Origin: Pyrinomonadaceae bacterium
Lineage (GTDB): Bacteria > Acidobacteriota > Blastocatellia > Pyrinomonadales > Pyrinomonadaceae
Reading direction: 5' to 3'
NCBI GenBank assembly: GCA_019186825.1
Contig: JABARP010000012.1
Span: 1 to 49,214, forward strand
Length of the DNA stretch: 49,214 bases
The translations under genes were made by a program, and so were the position numbers. The notes under the pieces are model-generated. The model saw nothing but the letters and a program-made list of their open reading frames with translations, did no database searches and was not told the DNA's origin. The first letter of the stretch is position 1, and every line of letters starts with the position of its first letter. Positions 15,254 through 24,127 of this stretch are shown here, in pieces.

Positions 15254-16381
15254 ATGCAGAAGCGCTCTCTTCGGACCTTCTTCCTTTACGCCATCTTCCT
15301 GGCTGTTTTCGCCGGACCCGCGGCCGCTCAGGATTTTAAGGAGGTTCATCCGGGCGTCGAATACGCTCGCGTTTCCCACGTGATCTCCGGCAAAAATGTG
15401 AATTTCGATCTTCTGCGGCTAGATCTTAAGAAAGTGCGGCTTGATGTCGTGCACGCAATGGATTCCTCGATCGGCACCGAAAAGACTTCGTCGCTCGCTC
15501 GCCGCCATAACGCCGTGGCAGCTATTAACGCAGGCTTCTTCCGCCTCGACAACAGCATCTTCGCTGGTGAAGATACCGGAATTTTGGTGATAGATAGAAA
15601 GTTCTTGAGCGATCCATTCGCTGGACGGTCGGCGTTAATAATTTTGAATACGACAAAGTACAGTGATGTCGCTATTTCGCAGATACAGGGGTTTTCGGGT
15701 GACCTGCAATGGAATGGCCGATACCTCGAAGGCATCGTTCGCGGCATTGATCGCGAGCGAAAGGATAACGACTGCGTGATCTACTTCCCGTCCTTTGGTC
15801 GAACGACCTTGACCGATCCGGGCGGCATCGAGATCGTCGTAAGCCGTGACCGCATCAGGGCTATTCGTAAGAATAGCTCGCCGATCCCGTCTGACGGATT
15901 TGTTATTTCGCTTAGCGGCGAAAGCATGAAGAACGCACCTAAGTTTAAGGTTGGCGATCGCCTCCGTGAACGCATCGACTTCACAAGTCCGGCCATCACA
16001 CCTGCAAATAGTAAGGCGGTAGAAGATATTGTGGGCGGTGTACCAAGTTTGATCCGGAACGGGAAGATCGATATTCCGTGGAAGGAAGAGAGATCGTCGA
16101 AGGACTTCGTAGAGACGCGGCATCCGCGGACGGCCGTCGCGAAACTAAAGAACGGTAAGGTCCTGTTGCTCACCGCCGACGGCAGGAGCGACGCAAGCGC
16201 CGGCATCGATCTTTACGATCTCGCAGCCTTTATGCTTGAGCTTGGTGCCGTCGATGCGTTGAATCTTGACGGCGGCGGTTCAACCGCGATGGTGCTTGAC
16301 GGCAAGGTCGTCAATCAACCATCGGACAAAAGCGGCGAGCGAAAGATCGGCGACGCATTGATCGTTACGCTTCGAAAGTAG
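15254..16381 (+). CDS. Secreted phosphodiester glycosidase (NAGPA) family protein
   Basis: Starting from the ATG at 15254 (a GTG at 15239 is possible; neither has a clear ribosome binding site) the 375-aa product begins with a signal peptide ending near AAAQ. The rest is one NAGPA/DUF2233 domain. AAINAGFFRLDNSIFAGEDT is the early conserved block and ALNLDGGGSTAMVLDGKVV is the signature near the C-terminus, followed by GERKIGDALIV. The human relative removes N-acetylglucosamine from phosphodiester-linked sugars; bacterial members act on cell-wall or exopolysaccharide phosphodiesters. Export to the envelope is expected. Confidence 0.88.
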   Translation: MQKRSLRTFFLYAIFLAVFAGPAAAQDFKEVHPGVEYARVSHVISGKNVNFDLLRLDLKKVRLDVVHAMDSSIGTEKTSSLARRHNAVAAINAGFFRLDNSIFAGEDTGILVIDRKFLSDPFAGRSALIILNTTKYSDVAISQIQGFSGDLQWNGRYLEGIVRGIDRERKDNDCVIYFPSFGRTTLTDPGGIEIVVSRDRIRAIRKNSSPIPSDGFVISLSGESMKNAPKFKVGDRLRERIDFTSPAITPANSKAVEDIVGGVPSLIRNGKIDIPWKEERSSKDFVETRHPRTAVAKLKNGKVLLLTADGRSDASAGIDLYDLAAFMLELGAVDALNLDGGGSTAMVLDGKVVNQPSDKSGERKIGDALIVTLRK

Positions 16382-16463
16382 TCGCCGTAAACTTATTCGT
16401 GCAATAGACCGTAAAAGCTGATAGATTTTCTTTATTCAAGCTCCGGACAGAATAATTTGTTAA

Positions 16464-18968
16464 ATGCAGATGAAACGCAAATTCCTTGTCGCGTGCGCGC
16501 TCGCACTCTTTTCTCTGTCGCTCTTTGCACAGGACAAACCTGAGAAACCGCAAAAGACCTTTGCCTCTATCGTTGAAAAGACGCAAAAGATCGATGGTTT
16601 CATTCCGCTTTACGTAAGCCGCGAGGACAACAAGATCTTTATGGAGATCACGCGGTTCTACAAGGAATTTCTCTATCTGGTGAGTTTGCCGACAGGTGTC
16701 GGGTCGAATCCGCTTGGGCTTGACCGCGGCCAACTCGGATCTACACGCGTCGTATTCTTTGAGCGTTCGGGAAACAAGATACTGCTCATCCAGCCAAATT
16801 ACGATTACCGCGCGACCGGCGATGAAAAACAAAGAAAATCGGTCGAAGAATCCTTCGCACGCTCGGTCATTTGGGGCTTCAAGGTCGAGGCTGAGGATGG
16901 CGGCAAAGTTCTGGTGGATGCGACAAGCTTTCTAGTTCGCGATGCTCACGGCGTCGCCGATCGCTTGAATGGCGCTCAGCAGGGGAATTATAGCTTTGAC
17001 GAGAGCCGGAGCGCGCTTTATTTACCGAACACAAAAGGTTTTCCGCTTAACACGGAGGTCGAGGCAACTGTTACTCTTACAACAAGCTCGCCTCCAAAAT
17101 TCCTTATTAACCAGGTCACACCGACCGGAAAGCATGTCACGGTCCGCGAGCGTAGTTCGTTTGTCGAATTGCCTGATGACAAGTACAAGCCGCGGCGATT
17201 CGACCCGCGAACAGGGGCCATCTCGATCAGCTTTTATGATTACGGGACGGACATCAACCAAGACCTCGAACAGCGTTTGATCATCCGCCACCGCCTTGAG
17301 AAAAAAGATCCGAATGCCGCCGTCAGCGAACCCATAAAGCCGATAATCTACTATGTCGATAACGGCGCACCGAAGGCCATTCAGGACGCTCTCATCGAAG
17401 GTGCGAGTTGGTGGAACCAGGCATTTGAGGCTGCCGGTTTTAAGAATGCGTTTCAAGTCAAGGTACTCCCGGCCGATGCCGATCCGATGGACCTTCGCTA
17501 CAACGTCATCAACTGGGTACACCGCGCGACGCGCGGATGGTCGATCGGCGACAGCGTTGTCGATCCGCGCACAGGCGAGATCCTTAAGGGCGACGTAACG
17601 CTCGATTCGCAGCGTGCTCGTCAGGATTTCCTGCTCGGCACGGGAATGATCCCGCAATACGCGAACGGCAGTTTTGCTTGCGATTTCGGCACGCTGCCTG
17701 ATGCAGATTATCTATCGCCCGACGCGTCAGCGGCCGAAGCTACCGCAATGTCTTATGCCCGTATTCGGCAGCTCTCCGCGCACGAGGTCGGACACACGCT
17801 TGGTTTTTCGCACAACTTTGCAGCAAGCACATACGGCCGCGCGTCGGTGATGGATTACCCCGCACCGATGGTCAAGATCACGAACGGCAAGCTCGATCTT
17901 TCTGACGCATACGCCGTTGGGATCGGAGCCTTCGATAAATTTGCCGTTACATATTCCTATGCCCAATTTGCCCCGGGAACTAATGAAGATGCCGCACTGA
18001 ATGCGATCGTAAGGGACGGCGTCAGCAAGGGAATGTTGTATCTGTCAGATTCGGAGGCTCGTCCGGCAAGCGCCGCCGATCCGCTGGCGAATCTCTGGGA
18101 CAACGGGCCGGATCCAATCGCGATGCTCGAGCACGAAATGCAGGTTCGCCGCATCGGGCTTAATAATTTCGGGATCAAGAATATTCCGGTCGGCACACCG
18201 ATGTCCGAACTTGAGAACAAATTTATGCCGCTCTACCTGCATCATCGTTATCAGCTTTCAGCGGCGATTCGCGAGATCGGCGGAGTTTATTACACGTTCT
18301 CAGTTCGTGAGAATGACGGCCCGTCCCCAAAGACCGTTGCGTCACCCGTACCTGCAGACCGCCAGCGAAAGGCGCTCGCTCTCGTACTCTCGACGATCGA
18401 CGCCAAAGAACTCACGATCCCCGAAAATATTCTTGAAATGATGCCGCCTGTTGCGAGTGGTTACCGCTCCGGCCGGTCCGAACTGTTCACAAAACGAACT
18501 TCGCCGATCTTCGACCCTGTCGGAGCAGCTGAGATCGCCGCAGATCTCGCGATCAGTGGATTGCTTCAAAGCGACCGTGCCGCACGTACGCTCGATCAGA
18601 ATGCGGCCGACAAGGCGAGTCCGGGGTTCAGTGAAGTAGTTGATGCTCTGATCAAAGCGACCTGGAAAGCTCCCGCATCGACCGACCGGCGCGAAGCCGA
18701 GATCGAACGCGGAGTCGAGAGCCTTGTCGTAACGCGCCTGATGGAGCTCGCTGCAGATGCTGATGCTCGGCCGCAAGTGCGTGCTGTCGCAACCGACGCT
18801 CTTCGTTCGCTCGCAGCTTACCTTAAGCGTGTTCGAGCTATTGGTGACGTAGCCGCTCACAATCGCTCGACCATCGAGGACATCGAGAGATTTCTCTCTC
18901 GACCGTACGAACCGGCAAAACGGACGCCGGCGCTACCAACACCGCCGGGCGACCCGATCGGGAACTAG
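16464..18968 (+). CDS. Secreted zinc-dependent metalloprotease (DUF5117/DUF4953 type)
   Basis: The 834-aa protein has a signal peptide (MQMKRKFLVACALALFSLSL, then FAQ) and the architecture of the acidobacterial/bacteroidete DUF5118-DUF5117-DUF4953 metalloproteases. The metzincin motif HEVGHTLGFSH begins at about residue 440 (HExxHxxGxxH) with a downstream Met turn candidate (ASVMDYPAP). An N-terminal DUF5118-like element (FASIVEKTQKIDGFIPLYV) and a large middle domain precede it. It probably degrades protein outside the cytoplasm. The last nine codons lie inside the direct repeat that flanks the toxin-antitoxin cassette, and its TAG overlaps the MazF stop on the other strand. Confidence 0.92.
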   Translation: MQMKRKFLVACALALFSLSLFAQDKPEKPQKTFASIVEKTQKIDGFIPLYVSREDNKIFMEITRFYKEFLYLVSLPTGVGSNPLGLDRGQLGSTRVVFFERSGNKILLIQPNYDYRATGDEKQRKSVEESFARSVIWGFKVEAEDGGKVLVDATSFLVRDAHGVADRLNGAQQGNYSFDESRSALYLPNTKGFPLNTEVEATVTLTTSSPPKFLINQVTPTGKHVTVRERSSFVELPDDKYKPRRFDPRTGAISISFYDYGTDINQDLEQRLIIRHRLEKKDPNAAVSEPIKPIIYYVDNGAPKAIQDALIEGASWWNQAFEAAGFKNAFQVKVLPADADPMDLRYNVINWVHRATRGWSIGDSVVDPRTGEILKGDVTLDSQRARQDFLLGTGMIPQYANGSFACDFGTLPDADYLSPDASAAEATAMSYARIRQLSAHEVGHTLGFSHNFAASTYGRASVMDYPAPMVKITNGKLDLSDAYAVGIGAFDKFAVTYSYAQFAPGTNEDAALNAIVRDGVSKGMLYLSDSEARPASAADPLANLWDNGPDPIAMLEHEMQVRRIGLNNFGIKNIPVGTPMSELENKFMPLYLHHRYQLSAAIREIGGVYYTFSVRENDGPSPKTVASPVPADRQRKALALVLSTIDAKELTIPENILEMMPPVASGYRSGRSELFTKRTSPIFDPVGAAEIAADLAISGLLQSDRAARTLDQNAADKASPGFSEVVDALIKATWKAPASTDRREAEIERGVESLVVTRLMELAADADARPQVRAVATDALRSLAAYLKRVRAIGDVAAHNRSTIEDIERFLSRPYEPAKRTPALPTPPGDPIGN

Positions 18969-18973
18969 TATCG
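18939..18973. repeat. Direct repeat, left copy, flanking the toxin-antitoxin cassette
   Basis: Positions 18939-18965 are identical over 27 bp to 19601-19627. The match extends to 18973 against 19634 apart from one extra T (TAGTATCG here, AGTATCG there). It contains the palindrome CCCGATCGGG (18953-18962). The metalloprotease stop (AAC TAG) and the MazF stop both fall in this copy. Confidence 0.95.
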
Positions 18974-19312
18974 AGGCCCTCCGATGATCTCGTTCAGTCC
19001 GTCGATAACGGCGCCGAGTTCGACCTCGGACGCCTTGCCGATCCTTTTGCCTAACCGTTGTGTCGAAAGAGTTCGAATCTGGCTGATCTTTGCCCATGAG
19101 CGTTTGGGCAGCTTGCGGTCGGAAAGTTCCAGCGTTAGAGGAAAACCGGCTGAGGGCTTCTGGCTTGTTAGAGCAACGGCGATGACCGTTCCCGAATGAT
19201 CGTTGAACACATTCTCACTCAAGACCAACACAGGTCGTTTGCCCGCCTGTTCGTGCCCCAGCGTTGGGTCGAGGTTCGCCCAAACGATATCACCCCTTAG
19301 TATTCCGGCCAT
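18965..19312 (-). CDS. MazF/PemK-family endoribonuclease toxin
   Basis: The 115-aa protein is a full-length MazF fold. It opens with ILRGDIVWANLDPTLGHEQ and AGKRPVLVLSENVFND, and continues with VIAVALTSQK and the strand SWAKISQIRTLSTQRLGK, which holds residues used for RNA cleavage in the family. It should cut mRNA at short specific sites when its antitoxin is degraded. It overlaps the antitoxin gene by 16 bp and a GAGG lies about 7 nt before its ATG, inside the antitoxin. Its last codons (RY then stop) lie in the left direct repeat, so the C-terminus appears to have been set by the insertion point. Confidence 0.93.
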   Translation of the reverse strand: MAGILRGDIVWANLDPTLGHEQAGKRPVLVLSENVFNDHSGTVIAVALTSQKPSAGFPLTLELSDRKLPKRSWAKISQIRTLSTQRLGKRIGKASEVELGAVIDGLNEIIGGPRY

Positions 19313-19539
19313 TCGTCCGCCTCACCCGTCAAGCCAATGTCAGCCAAGCTCTGCTCCTCCACCTTGTCGAGCTTAGCACACTCGCGCGCCAGGCGATTCT
19401 TGTCGAGGCGAGAGAGCTTCTCTTCAACCGCAGACTGCACCGCCTGGCTTCGGTTTGGAAACACTCGCTCTCGGACAAGGCGATCCACTTTATTCAGAAG
19501 CGTGGATTCAATTGAGATCGTGACCTTCGAAACATTCAT
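19297..19539 (-). CDS. Ribbon-helix-helix antitoxin
   Basis: An 80-aa protein from the ATG at 19539. Residues of about 1-45 form a ribbon-helix-helix DNA-binding domain: SKVTISIESTLLNKVDRLV followed by VFPNRSQAVQSAVEEKL. The acidic C-terminal half (ending ADEWPEY) is the expected toxin-binding tail that blocks MazF. A longer frame begins at 19575 but would run through the promoter. The stop overlaps the toxin start by 16 bp, so the pair is translationally coupled with the antitoxin first, the usual order. Confidence 0.9.
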   Translation of the reverse strand: MNVSKVTISIESTLLNKVDRLVRERVFPNRSQAVQSAVEEKLSRLDKNRLARECAKLDKVEEQSLADIGLTGEADEWPEY

Positions 19540-19545
19540 AATAGA

Positions 19546-19578
19546 GTAATACCATTGGTCATACCTGACTGTCAATGG
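19546..19578 (-). promoter_or_regulatory. Probable promoter/operator of the toxin-antitoxin operon
   Basis: On the minus strand TTGACA (19575-19570) is a perfect -35 and, 18 bp on, TATTAC (19551-19546) is a fair -10, seven bp before the antitoxin ATG. CCATTG (19552-19557) and CAATGG (19573-19578) form an inverted repeat around the spacer, suited to a ribbon-helix-helix repressor. The cassette thus carries its own promoter. The very short distance to the ATG suggests a short or absent leader. Confidence 0.65.
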
Positions 19579-19598
19579 TCACGCTTCCCAACAAGCTT

Positions 19599-21164
19599 CT
19601 ACACCGCCGGGCGACCCGATCGGGAACAGTATCGTTCGAGATATTCTTTGAGGGTCTTCGCGGAAAGATCATCGGACAAATAGCCGATGTAATTGTCAGG
19701 ACGGAGGAGAGCGAGGAATGGGCCTTCATTTCCGAAGGCTCTTTTTACTTCGTCGGCCAGCGGAAGGGACCGAAGAATGATCTCGTCCTGCCACTTCGCT
19801 CCTAGCTCGTCGGACATTTTTTTCCACGCGCCTTCATCCGCACCGAAAACCAGCAGATGAAAGCGCGGCTCTTTGATCTCGTCGTAGACACTCGTGCCGT
19901 CGAGTTCGAACCAGGGCATACGGTCTCCGGCCTTTACTGCAAACTTTCCGGATTCCGCGCTAAGCGAAGCATCCGAATAGCTGATGCCGGTCTGCGAGAC
20001 GGTAGCAAACAGCTCGTTCTTCACGAAGTCGAATTTAAGCGCGGTGTCAAAGACGTATGGGAAAATATTATTTCTTAAGAACGAGATCAACCATTCCTCG
20101 CTCGCGGCAAACTCAAAAAAGCGGTCTGTCGTCCTAAGCAAATTCCTTGCGTTCACGAGCCGTTCCTCGTTGTAGGTCGCAAGTAATTTCTCGTCCGCGC
20201 AACTGTTCAAAACAAGGGCGAGCTTCCATGCAAGGTTATAGCCGTCCTGAATGCCGGTATTCATCCCTTGCGCACCGGCAGGCGTGTGAATATGAGCGGC
20301 ATCGCCAGCGACAAAGCAACGACCTTTCGAGAACGCATTGACCGCACGCGAATGCACGTTATAGACCGAGAACCAATTCACCTTTTTGATATCGAGCTTG
20401 ACGCCCATGTCGTGCTCGATCTGTTCCTCGATCTCTTCGTATGGAACAGCGGCCTCGTCCTTGTTATGTCCTTTCGGGAAGGTGCCGACGATCCGCCAGC
20501 GGTTCTCGCCCTTGAGCGGAAAGAATGCCGTCAGCGTATTCTCGCCAAGATTGACCTGAAGCGCGTCGTGGCCGTGCGGCCATTCGAGTTCGATATCCGC
20601 AACATAGAACAGACGCTCGACCGTATCACCCTCGAAGGTCAAACCGAGTTTGTGACGCACGGAACTCTTTGCTCCGTCGCACGCAACTATATATCTCGTC
20701 TTAACCGGAAAGACCGTACCGTCGGGACCGCGCACATCGGCCGCAACTGCTTCACCATCATCTGCTAGTGACAGCAGTTCGTGGCGCCAAAGCACATCGT
20801 GACCGTTGCCTTTAAGGTGATTATAAAGAAGCTCTTCGTGGAGGCCTTGTTCGACCAGCAGAACGAAAGGATACGGACTTTGTCCAACACCGAGCTCGCT
20901 CAAGTTCGCCTCACCCAGCACGGCTCCGCCTTTCAGGAATTTTGCCTTTTCGGCTCGGTGGCCGAGAGAGACGAGTTTATCGGCAAGACCGATCTGATCG
21001 TAGATCTCCAACGTTCTCGCCTGCACGCCGATCGCACGCGAGAATGGTGTCGTCGTCTCTTTCGTATCAATGATAAGGAAGTCAACGCCGTAGCGGACAA
21101 GCTGCACTGCGAGAGCAAGCCCGGTCGGGCCTGCACCAACGATTAGGACATCGGTTTCAATCAT
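19599..21164 (-). CDS. FAD-dependent monooxygenase (PheA/TfdB class)
   Basis: This 521-aa flavoprotein hydroxylase has VLIVGAGPTGLALAVQL at the N-terminus (dinucleotide fold), a CDGAKSSVRHKLGL motif (DG fingerprint) and GDAAHIHTPAGAQGMNTGIQ (GD fingerprint). The C-terminal part from about 400 resembles the thioredoxin-like domain of phenol hydroxylase-type enzymes. It should hydroxylate an aromatic or polyketide substrate with NAD(P)H and O2; no pathway genes are adjacent. The last nine residues (CSRSGRPAV) are encoded in the right direct repeat. If the one-base indel there is restored, the reading frame ends at ERY-stop, so this tail looks newly acquired. Confidence 0.9.
   Translation of the reverse strand: MIETDVLIVGAGPTGLALAVQLVRYGVDFLIIDTKETTTPFSRAIGVQARTLEIYDQIGLADKLVSLGHRAEKAKFLKGGAVLGEANLSELGVGQSPYPFVLLVEQGLHEELLYNHLKGNGHDVLWRHELLSLADDGEAVAADVRGPDGTVFPVKTRYIVACDGAKSSVRHKLGLTFEGDTVERLFYVADIELEWPHGHDALQVNLGENTLTAFFPLKGENRWRIVGTFPKGHNKDEAAVPYEEIEEQIEHDMGVKLDIKKVNWFSVYNVHSRAVNAFSKGRCFVAGDAAHIHTPAGAQGMNTGIQDGYNLAWKLALVLNSCADEKLLATYNEERLVNARNLLRTTDRFFEFAASEEWLISFLRNNIFPYVFDTALKFDFVKNELFATVSQTGISYSDASLSAESGKFAVKAGDRMPWFELDGTSVYDEIKEPRFHLLVFGADEGAWKKMSDELGAKWQDEIILRSLPLADEVKRAFGNEGPFLALLRPDNYIGYLSDDLSAKTLKEYLERYCSRSGRPAV
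19601..19634. repeat. Direct repeat, right copy, flanking the toxin-antitoxin cassette
   Basis: 27 bp identical to 18939-18965, then AGTATCG lacking the T present in the left copy. It includes the palindrome CCCGATCGGG (19615-19624) and encodes the last residues and stop of the FAD monooxygenase. Confidence 0.95.
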
Positions 21165-21179
21165 CCCGTTTAGTGGAGA

Positions 21180-21791
21180 TCAGCGGGCCGCCTTCCAATC
21201 AAGACTTCGGTCGAGCTTTCGCACAGCGTCGATAAGTTCAAGAAAGGTCGTTGCCTTCTCATCGACATTGCTCAAGACGACCTTGCTTCCTTTCTTGTGC
21301 TCAACTCGAAGCGAGGTGTTGCTGACCGTGATGGCCATACCGTTTCGCCAGGCGCGAAAGGCATCGTTGGCGACAACTGTTCGGGCGAGCTTGTCGAACG
21401 CCTCAGCTGACACCGTCGCAGATGATGTTGCGTCCGCCTTCTCGGTGGTCTCTCCCGCAGCCTTAACAAACATCGTCCGCTCTGCCGAGCCATCGCGGCG
21501 AAACTTGATCAACATACGACACCTGGTCTTCGTATCCGCACATCGCTCGTCATCAAAATAACCCTTATACGACGTATTCAGTTCGATCGCAGATACATCC
21601 TCGGCGGGCACCTCCGGATCAGGTGGGATCTGGTCCAAACGTTCGGCAGGGGTCGGAGATGGCCCGGGTATGATCCCGGCAGCTACCGGCGGCCTAAGAA
21701 GAAGGAAATAGGCACCGATCGCGATCGCCAGAGCGACGACGGCACCAACCGCTGCGGAGATAGCTATCGTAACGACATTGCTTGTACCCAT
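21180..21791 (-). CDS. Membrane-anchored protein, function unknown
   Basis: From the ATG at 21791 the product has 203 aa: one N-terminal membrane helix (TIAISAAVGAVVALAIAIGA, then YFLLL), a proline-rich linker (GPSPTPAERLDQIPPDPEVP) and a soluble domain of about 130 residues. That domain contains KGYFDDERCADTKTRCRMLI with two nearby Cys that could form a disulfide, suggesting an extracytoplasmic location. I do not recognise the family. It starts 8 bp after the clpA stop, so it is probably co-transcribed, though a functional link to ClpA is not evident. A TTG at 21803 is a possible alternative start. Confidence 0.75.
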   Translation of the reverse strand: MGTSNVVTIAISAAVGAVVALAIAIGAYFLLLRPPVAAGIIPGPSPTPAERLDQIPPDPEVPAEDVSAIELNTSYKGYFDDERCADTKTRCRMLIKFRRDGSAERTMFVKAAGETTEKADATSSATVSAEAFDKLARTVVANDAFRAWRNGMAITVSNTSLRVEHKKGSKVVLSNVDEKATTFLELIDAVRKLDRSLDWKAAR

Positions 21792-21799
21792 ATGAGATG

Positions 21800-24052
21800 T
21801 CAAAAAGCGAGTTTTAGTCCGGTATCATCCGCCTCGACGGTAACGCTGCCGCCGTCGGCGAGTTTGCCGAACAAGATCTCGTTCGCAAGGGGCTGTTTGA
21901 TCTTATCATGGATCAAACGGGACATTGGCCGAGCACCATAACGCGAATCGAATCCATCCTTTGCAAGCCATTCGCGTGCTGTCTCACTCAGAACTACATT
22001 GACACGCTTCTCGGCAAGTTGGCCGTTCAGTTCGCGTATGAATTTATCGACGACAAGCTTTATGACCTCGAGATCAAGCGGTTTGAATGCGATCCAAGCG
22101 TCGAGGCGATTTCGGAATTCGGGTGTAAAGGTCCTCTCGATCGCTCCCTTTGCGCTTCCCTTCGTCTCGGACGAATTCCTGAAGCCGACACCGCCCGATG
22201 AAAGCTCTCTCGCACCGGCATTTGTCGTCATAATTAGAATGACGTTCCGAAAATCCGCTCGTTTCCCGTTGTTGTCGGTCAGCGTCGCGGAATCCATCAC
22301 CTGAAGTAGAAGGTTAAAAAGATTCGGATGGGCCTTCTCGATCTCGTCAAGGACTAAAACAGCGTGTGGCGTGCGCATTATCGCCTCGGTCAGCAGTCCG
22401 CCCTGGTCGAATCCAACGTATCCAGGCGGAGCTCCGATCAACCGCGAGACGGTGTGCGGCTCGGCATATTCGCTCATATCAAAACGTATGAACTCGATAC
22501 CGAGCACCTCGGCAAGTTGCTTCGAGACCTCCGTTTTACCAACGCCCGTCGGCCCCGAGAATAAAAAGGAGCCAACAGGTTTTGTTTCGTGGCCGATGCC
22601 CGCACGCGATATCTGTATCGAATCGACAAGAGCATCGATCGCTTCGTCCTGCCCAAAGATATGCTTCTTAAGGTCGTCACGAAGAGTTTTCAATCTTTCC
22701 TTCTCATTCGCGACGACCGATCGCGGCGGAATCTTCGCCATGCGTGCGATCGCCTTTTCGACCATGCTGGTCGAAATACGCTTCGGACGTTTTGTCGCAG
22801 GCCGCAATTTAACGCTGGCACCGACCTCGTCGATGACGTCGATCGCCTTATCCGGCAGGAATCGGTCGTTGATGTACTTTCCGGCAAGTTCCGCGGCCGT
22901 ACGAAGAGCGTCATCCGAATACTTCACGGCGTGGTGCTCCTCGTAGTATTTCCGAAGGCCCTTGAGTATCTCGTAAGTCTCATCGACCGTCGGCTCGTTG
23001 ATGTCGATCTTCTGAAAGCGCCTCGCAAGAGCTCGATCGCGGTCGAATGCCGCTTTGTATTCAGCGTGTGTCGTGGAACCGATACAACGAAGCGTGCCCG
23101 CCGCCAATGCCGGTTTCAAAATGTTCGAGGCATCCATCGAACCGCCGGATACTGAACCTGCCCCAACGATCGTGTGTATCTCATCAATGAACAAAATGGC
23201 GTTGTCGAGCTTCTGCAGAGCTTTGATGATGGCCTTGAACCTTTGTTCAAAGTCTCCGCGATAACGCGTGCCGGCGAGAACCGCACCCATATCAAGCGCA
23301 TAGACCTTTGCATTTGAAAGCACATCGGGCACGGCACCTTCGCTGATCTTTAAAGCCAGGCCTTCTGCAAGCGCCGTCTTACCGACGCCGGGCTCGCCAA
23401 CATAGAGTGGATTATTCTTCTTTCTTCGGCAGAGCACCTGGATCGTGCGCTCGATCTCCTCTGCGCGTCCAATGATCGGGTCGATCTCACCCGCGGCGGC
23501 TTTTGCGACCAACTCAACGGTAAAGCTTTCGAGCGGATCCTTTTTCTGAACGCTCTGGCCCTCGGCAGTTTCGCCATCAGGCTCGGCAGTTCCCTCGAAT
23601 CTTTCATCGAGCGAATCGATCTTTGAGATGCCGTGTGCAATGTAGTTCAAAATGTCGAGCCGGGTTACACCCTGCTGCAGAAGAAGGTAAACAGCATACG
23701 CCTGCTGTGCCTGATAAAGAGCCGCGAGGATATTGCCCGTATCTACCGAACGTTGGCCGCTGCCTTCGGCCTGCAGGACAGCATAGGAGATCGTTGATTG
23801 GAAGGCCGTCGTAAGCTCCGGCATCGAGGGCGTCACGTTGTCAGGAACTTTCTCGAGGACCGTTGTGAAATAATCGTTGAGCGCACGCTCAAGCTCCGCG
23901 AGGTCCGCACCACAATTTATGAGAATGTCGCGAGCGGTCTCGTCCTCGAGCAGTGCGTGGAGCAAGTGCTCGAGAGTTACGTACTCATGCCGATATTTGA
24001 CGGCCTCATCGACCGCCGTGCTCAATGTTGCTTCAAGCTCGCGAGTTAACAC
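21800..24052 (-). CDS. clpA: ATP-dependent Clp protease ATP-binding subunit ClpA
   Basis: A 750-aa Hsp100 ATPase of normal ClpA length. It has a Clp N-domain (about 1-145, starting LTRELEATLSTAVDEAVKY), AAA domain 1 with Walker A GEPGVGKT (about 219-226) and FIDEIHT, then AAA domain 2 with GPTGVGKT near 495 and VLVLDEIEKAHP. The short spacer between the AAA domains, with no long coiled-coil M-domain, separates it from ClpB. The GTG start at 24052 is chosen because translation then matches the ClpA N-terminus. It unfolds substrates for ClpP; neither clpP nor clpS lies in the window. Confidence 0.94.
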   Translation of the reverse strand: MLTRELEATLSTAVDEAVKYRHEYVTLEHLLHALLEDETARDILINCGADLAELERALNDYFTTVLEKVPDNVTPSMPELTTAFQSTISYAVLQAEGSGQRSVDTGNILAALYQAQQAYAVYLLLQQGVTRLDILNYIAHGISKIDSLDERFEGTAEPDGETAEGQSVQKKDPLESFTVELVAKAAAGEIDPIIGRAEEIERTIQVLCRRKKNNPLYVGEPGVGKTALAEGLALKISEGAVPDVLSNAKVYALDMGAVLAGTRYRGDFEQRFKAIIKALQKLDNAILFIDEIHTIVGAGSVSGGSMDASNILKPALAAGTLRCIGSTTHAEYKAAFDRDRALARRFQKIDINEPTVDETYEILKGLRKYYEEHHAVKYSDDALRTAAELAGKYINDRFLPDKAIDVIDEVGASVKLRPATKRPKRISTSMVEKAIARMAKIPPRSVVANEKERLKTLRDDLKKHIFGQDEAIDALVDSIQISRAGIGHETKPVGSFLFSGPTGVGKTEVSKQLAEVLGIEFIRFDMSEYAEPHTVSRLIGAPPGYVGFDQGGLLTEAIMRTPHAVLVLDEIEKAHPNLFNLLLQVMDSATLTDNNGKRADFRNVILIMTTNAGARELSSGGVGFRNSSETKGSAKGAIERTFTPEFRNRLDAWIAFKPLDLEVIKLVVDKFIRELNGQLAEKRVNVVLSETAREWLAKDGFDSRYGARPMSRLIHDKIKQPLANEILFGKLADGGSVTVEADDTGLKLAF

Positions 24053-24127
24053 GTCTTTTAGTTTAGCAAGTTTGTAAAGGGGCGGGCTAGAGATTCGTGG
24101 GCAAAGTGGGAGACTTGCCCTTTTCGC

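Noticed and set aside
19060..19090. tRNA-like T-loop word GTTCGAATC
   Set aside because: It is inside the mazF coding sequence and no acceptor or anticodon arms surround it.
18939..19634. Insertion sequence flanked by target duplication
   Set aside because: No transposase or terminal inverted repeats; only toxin and antitoxin genes lie between the repeats.
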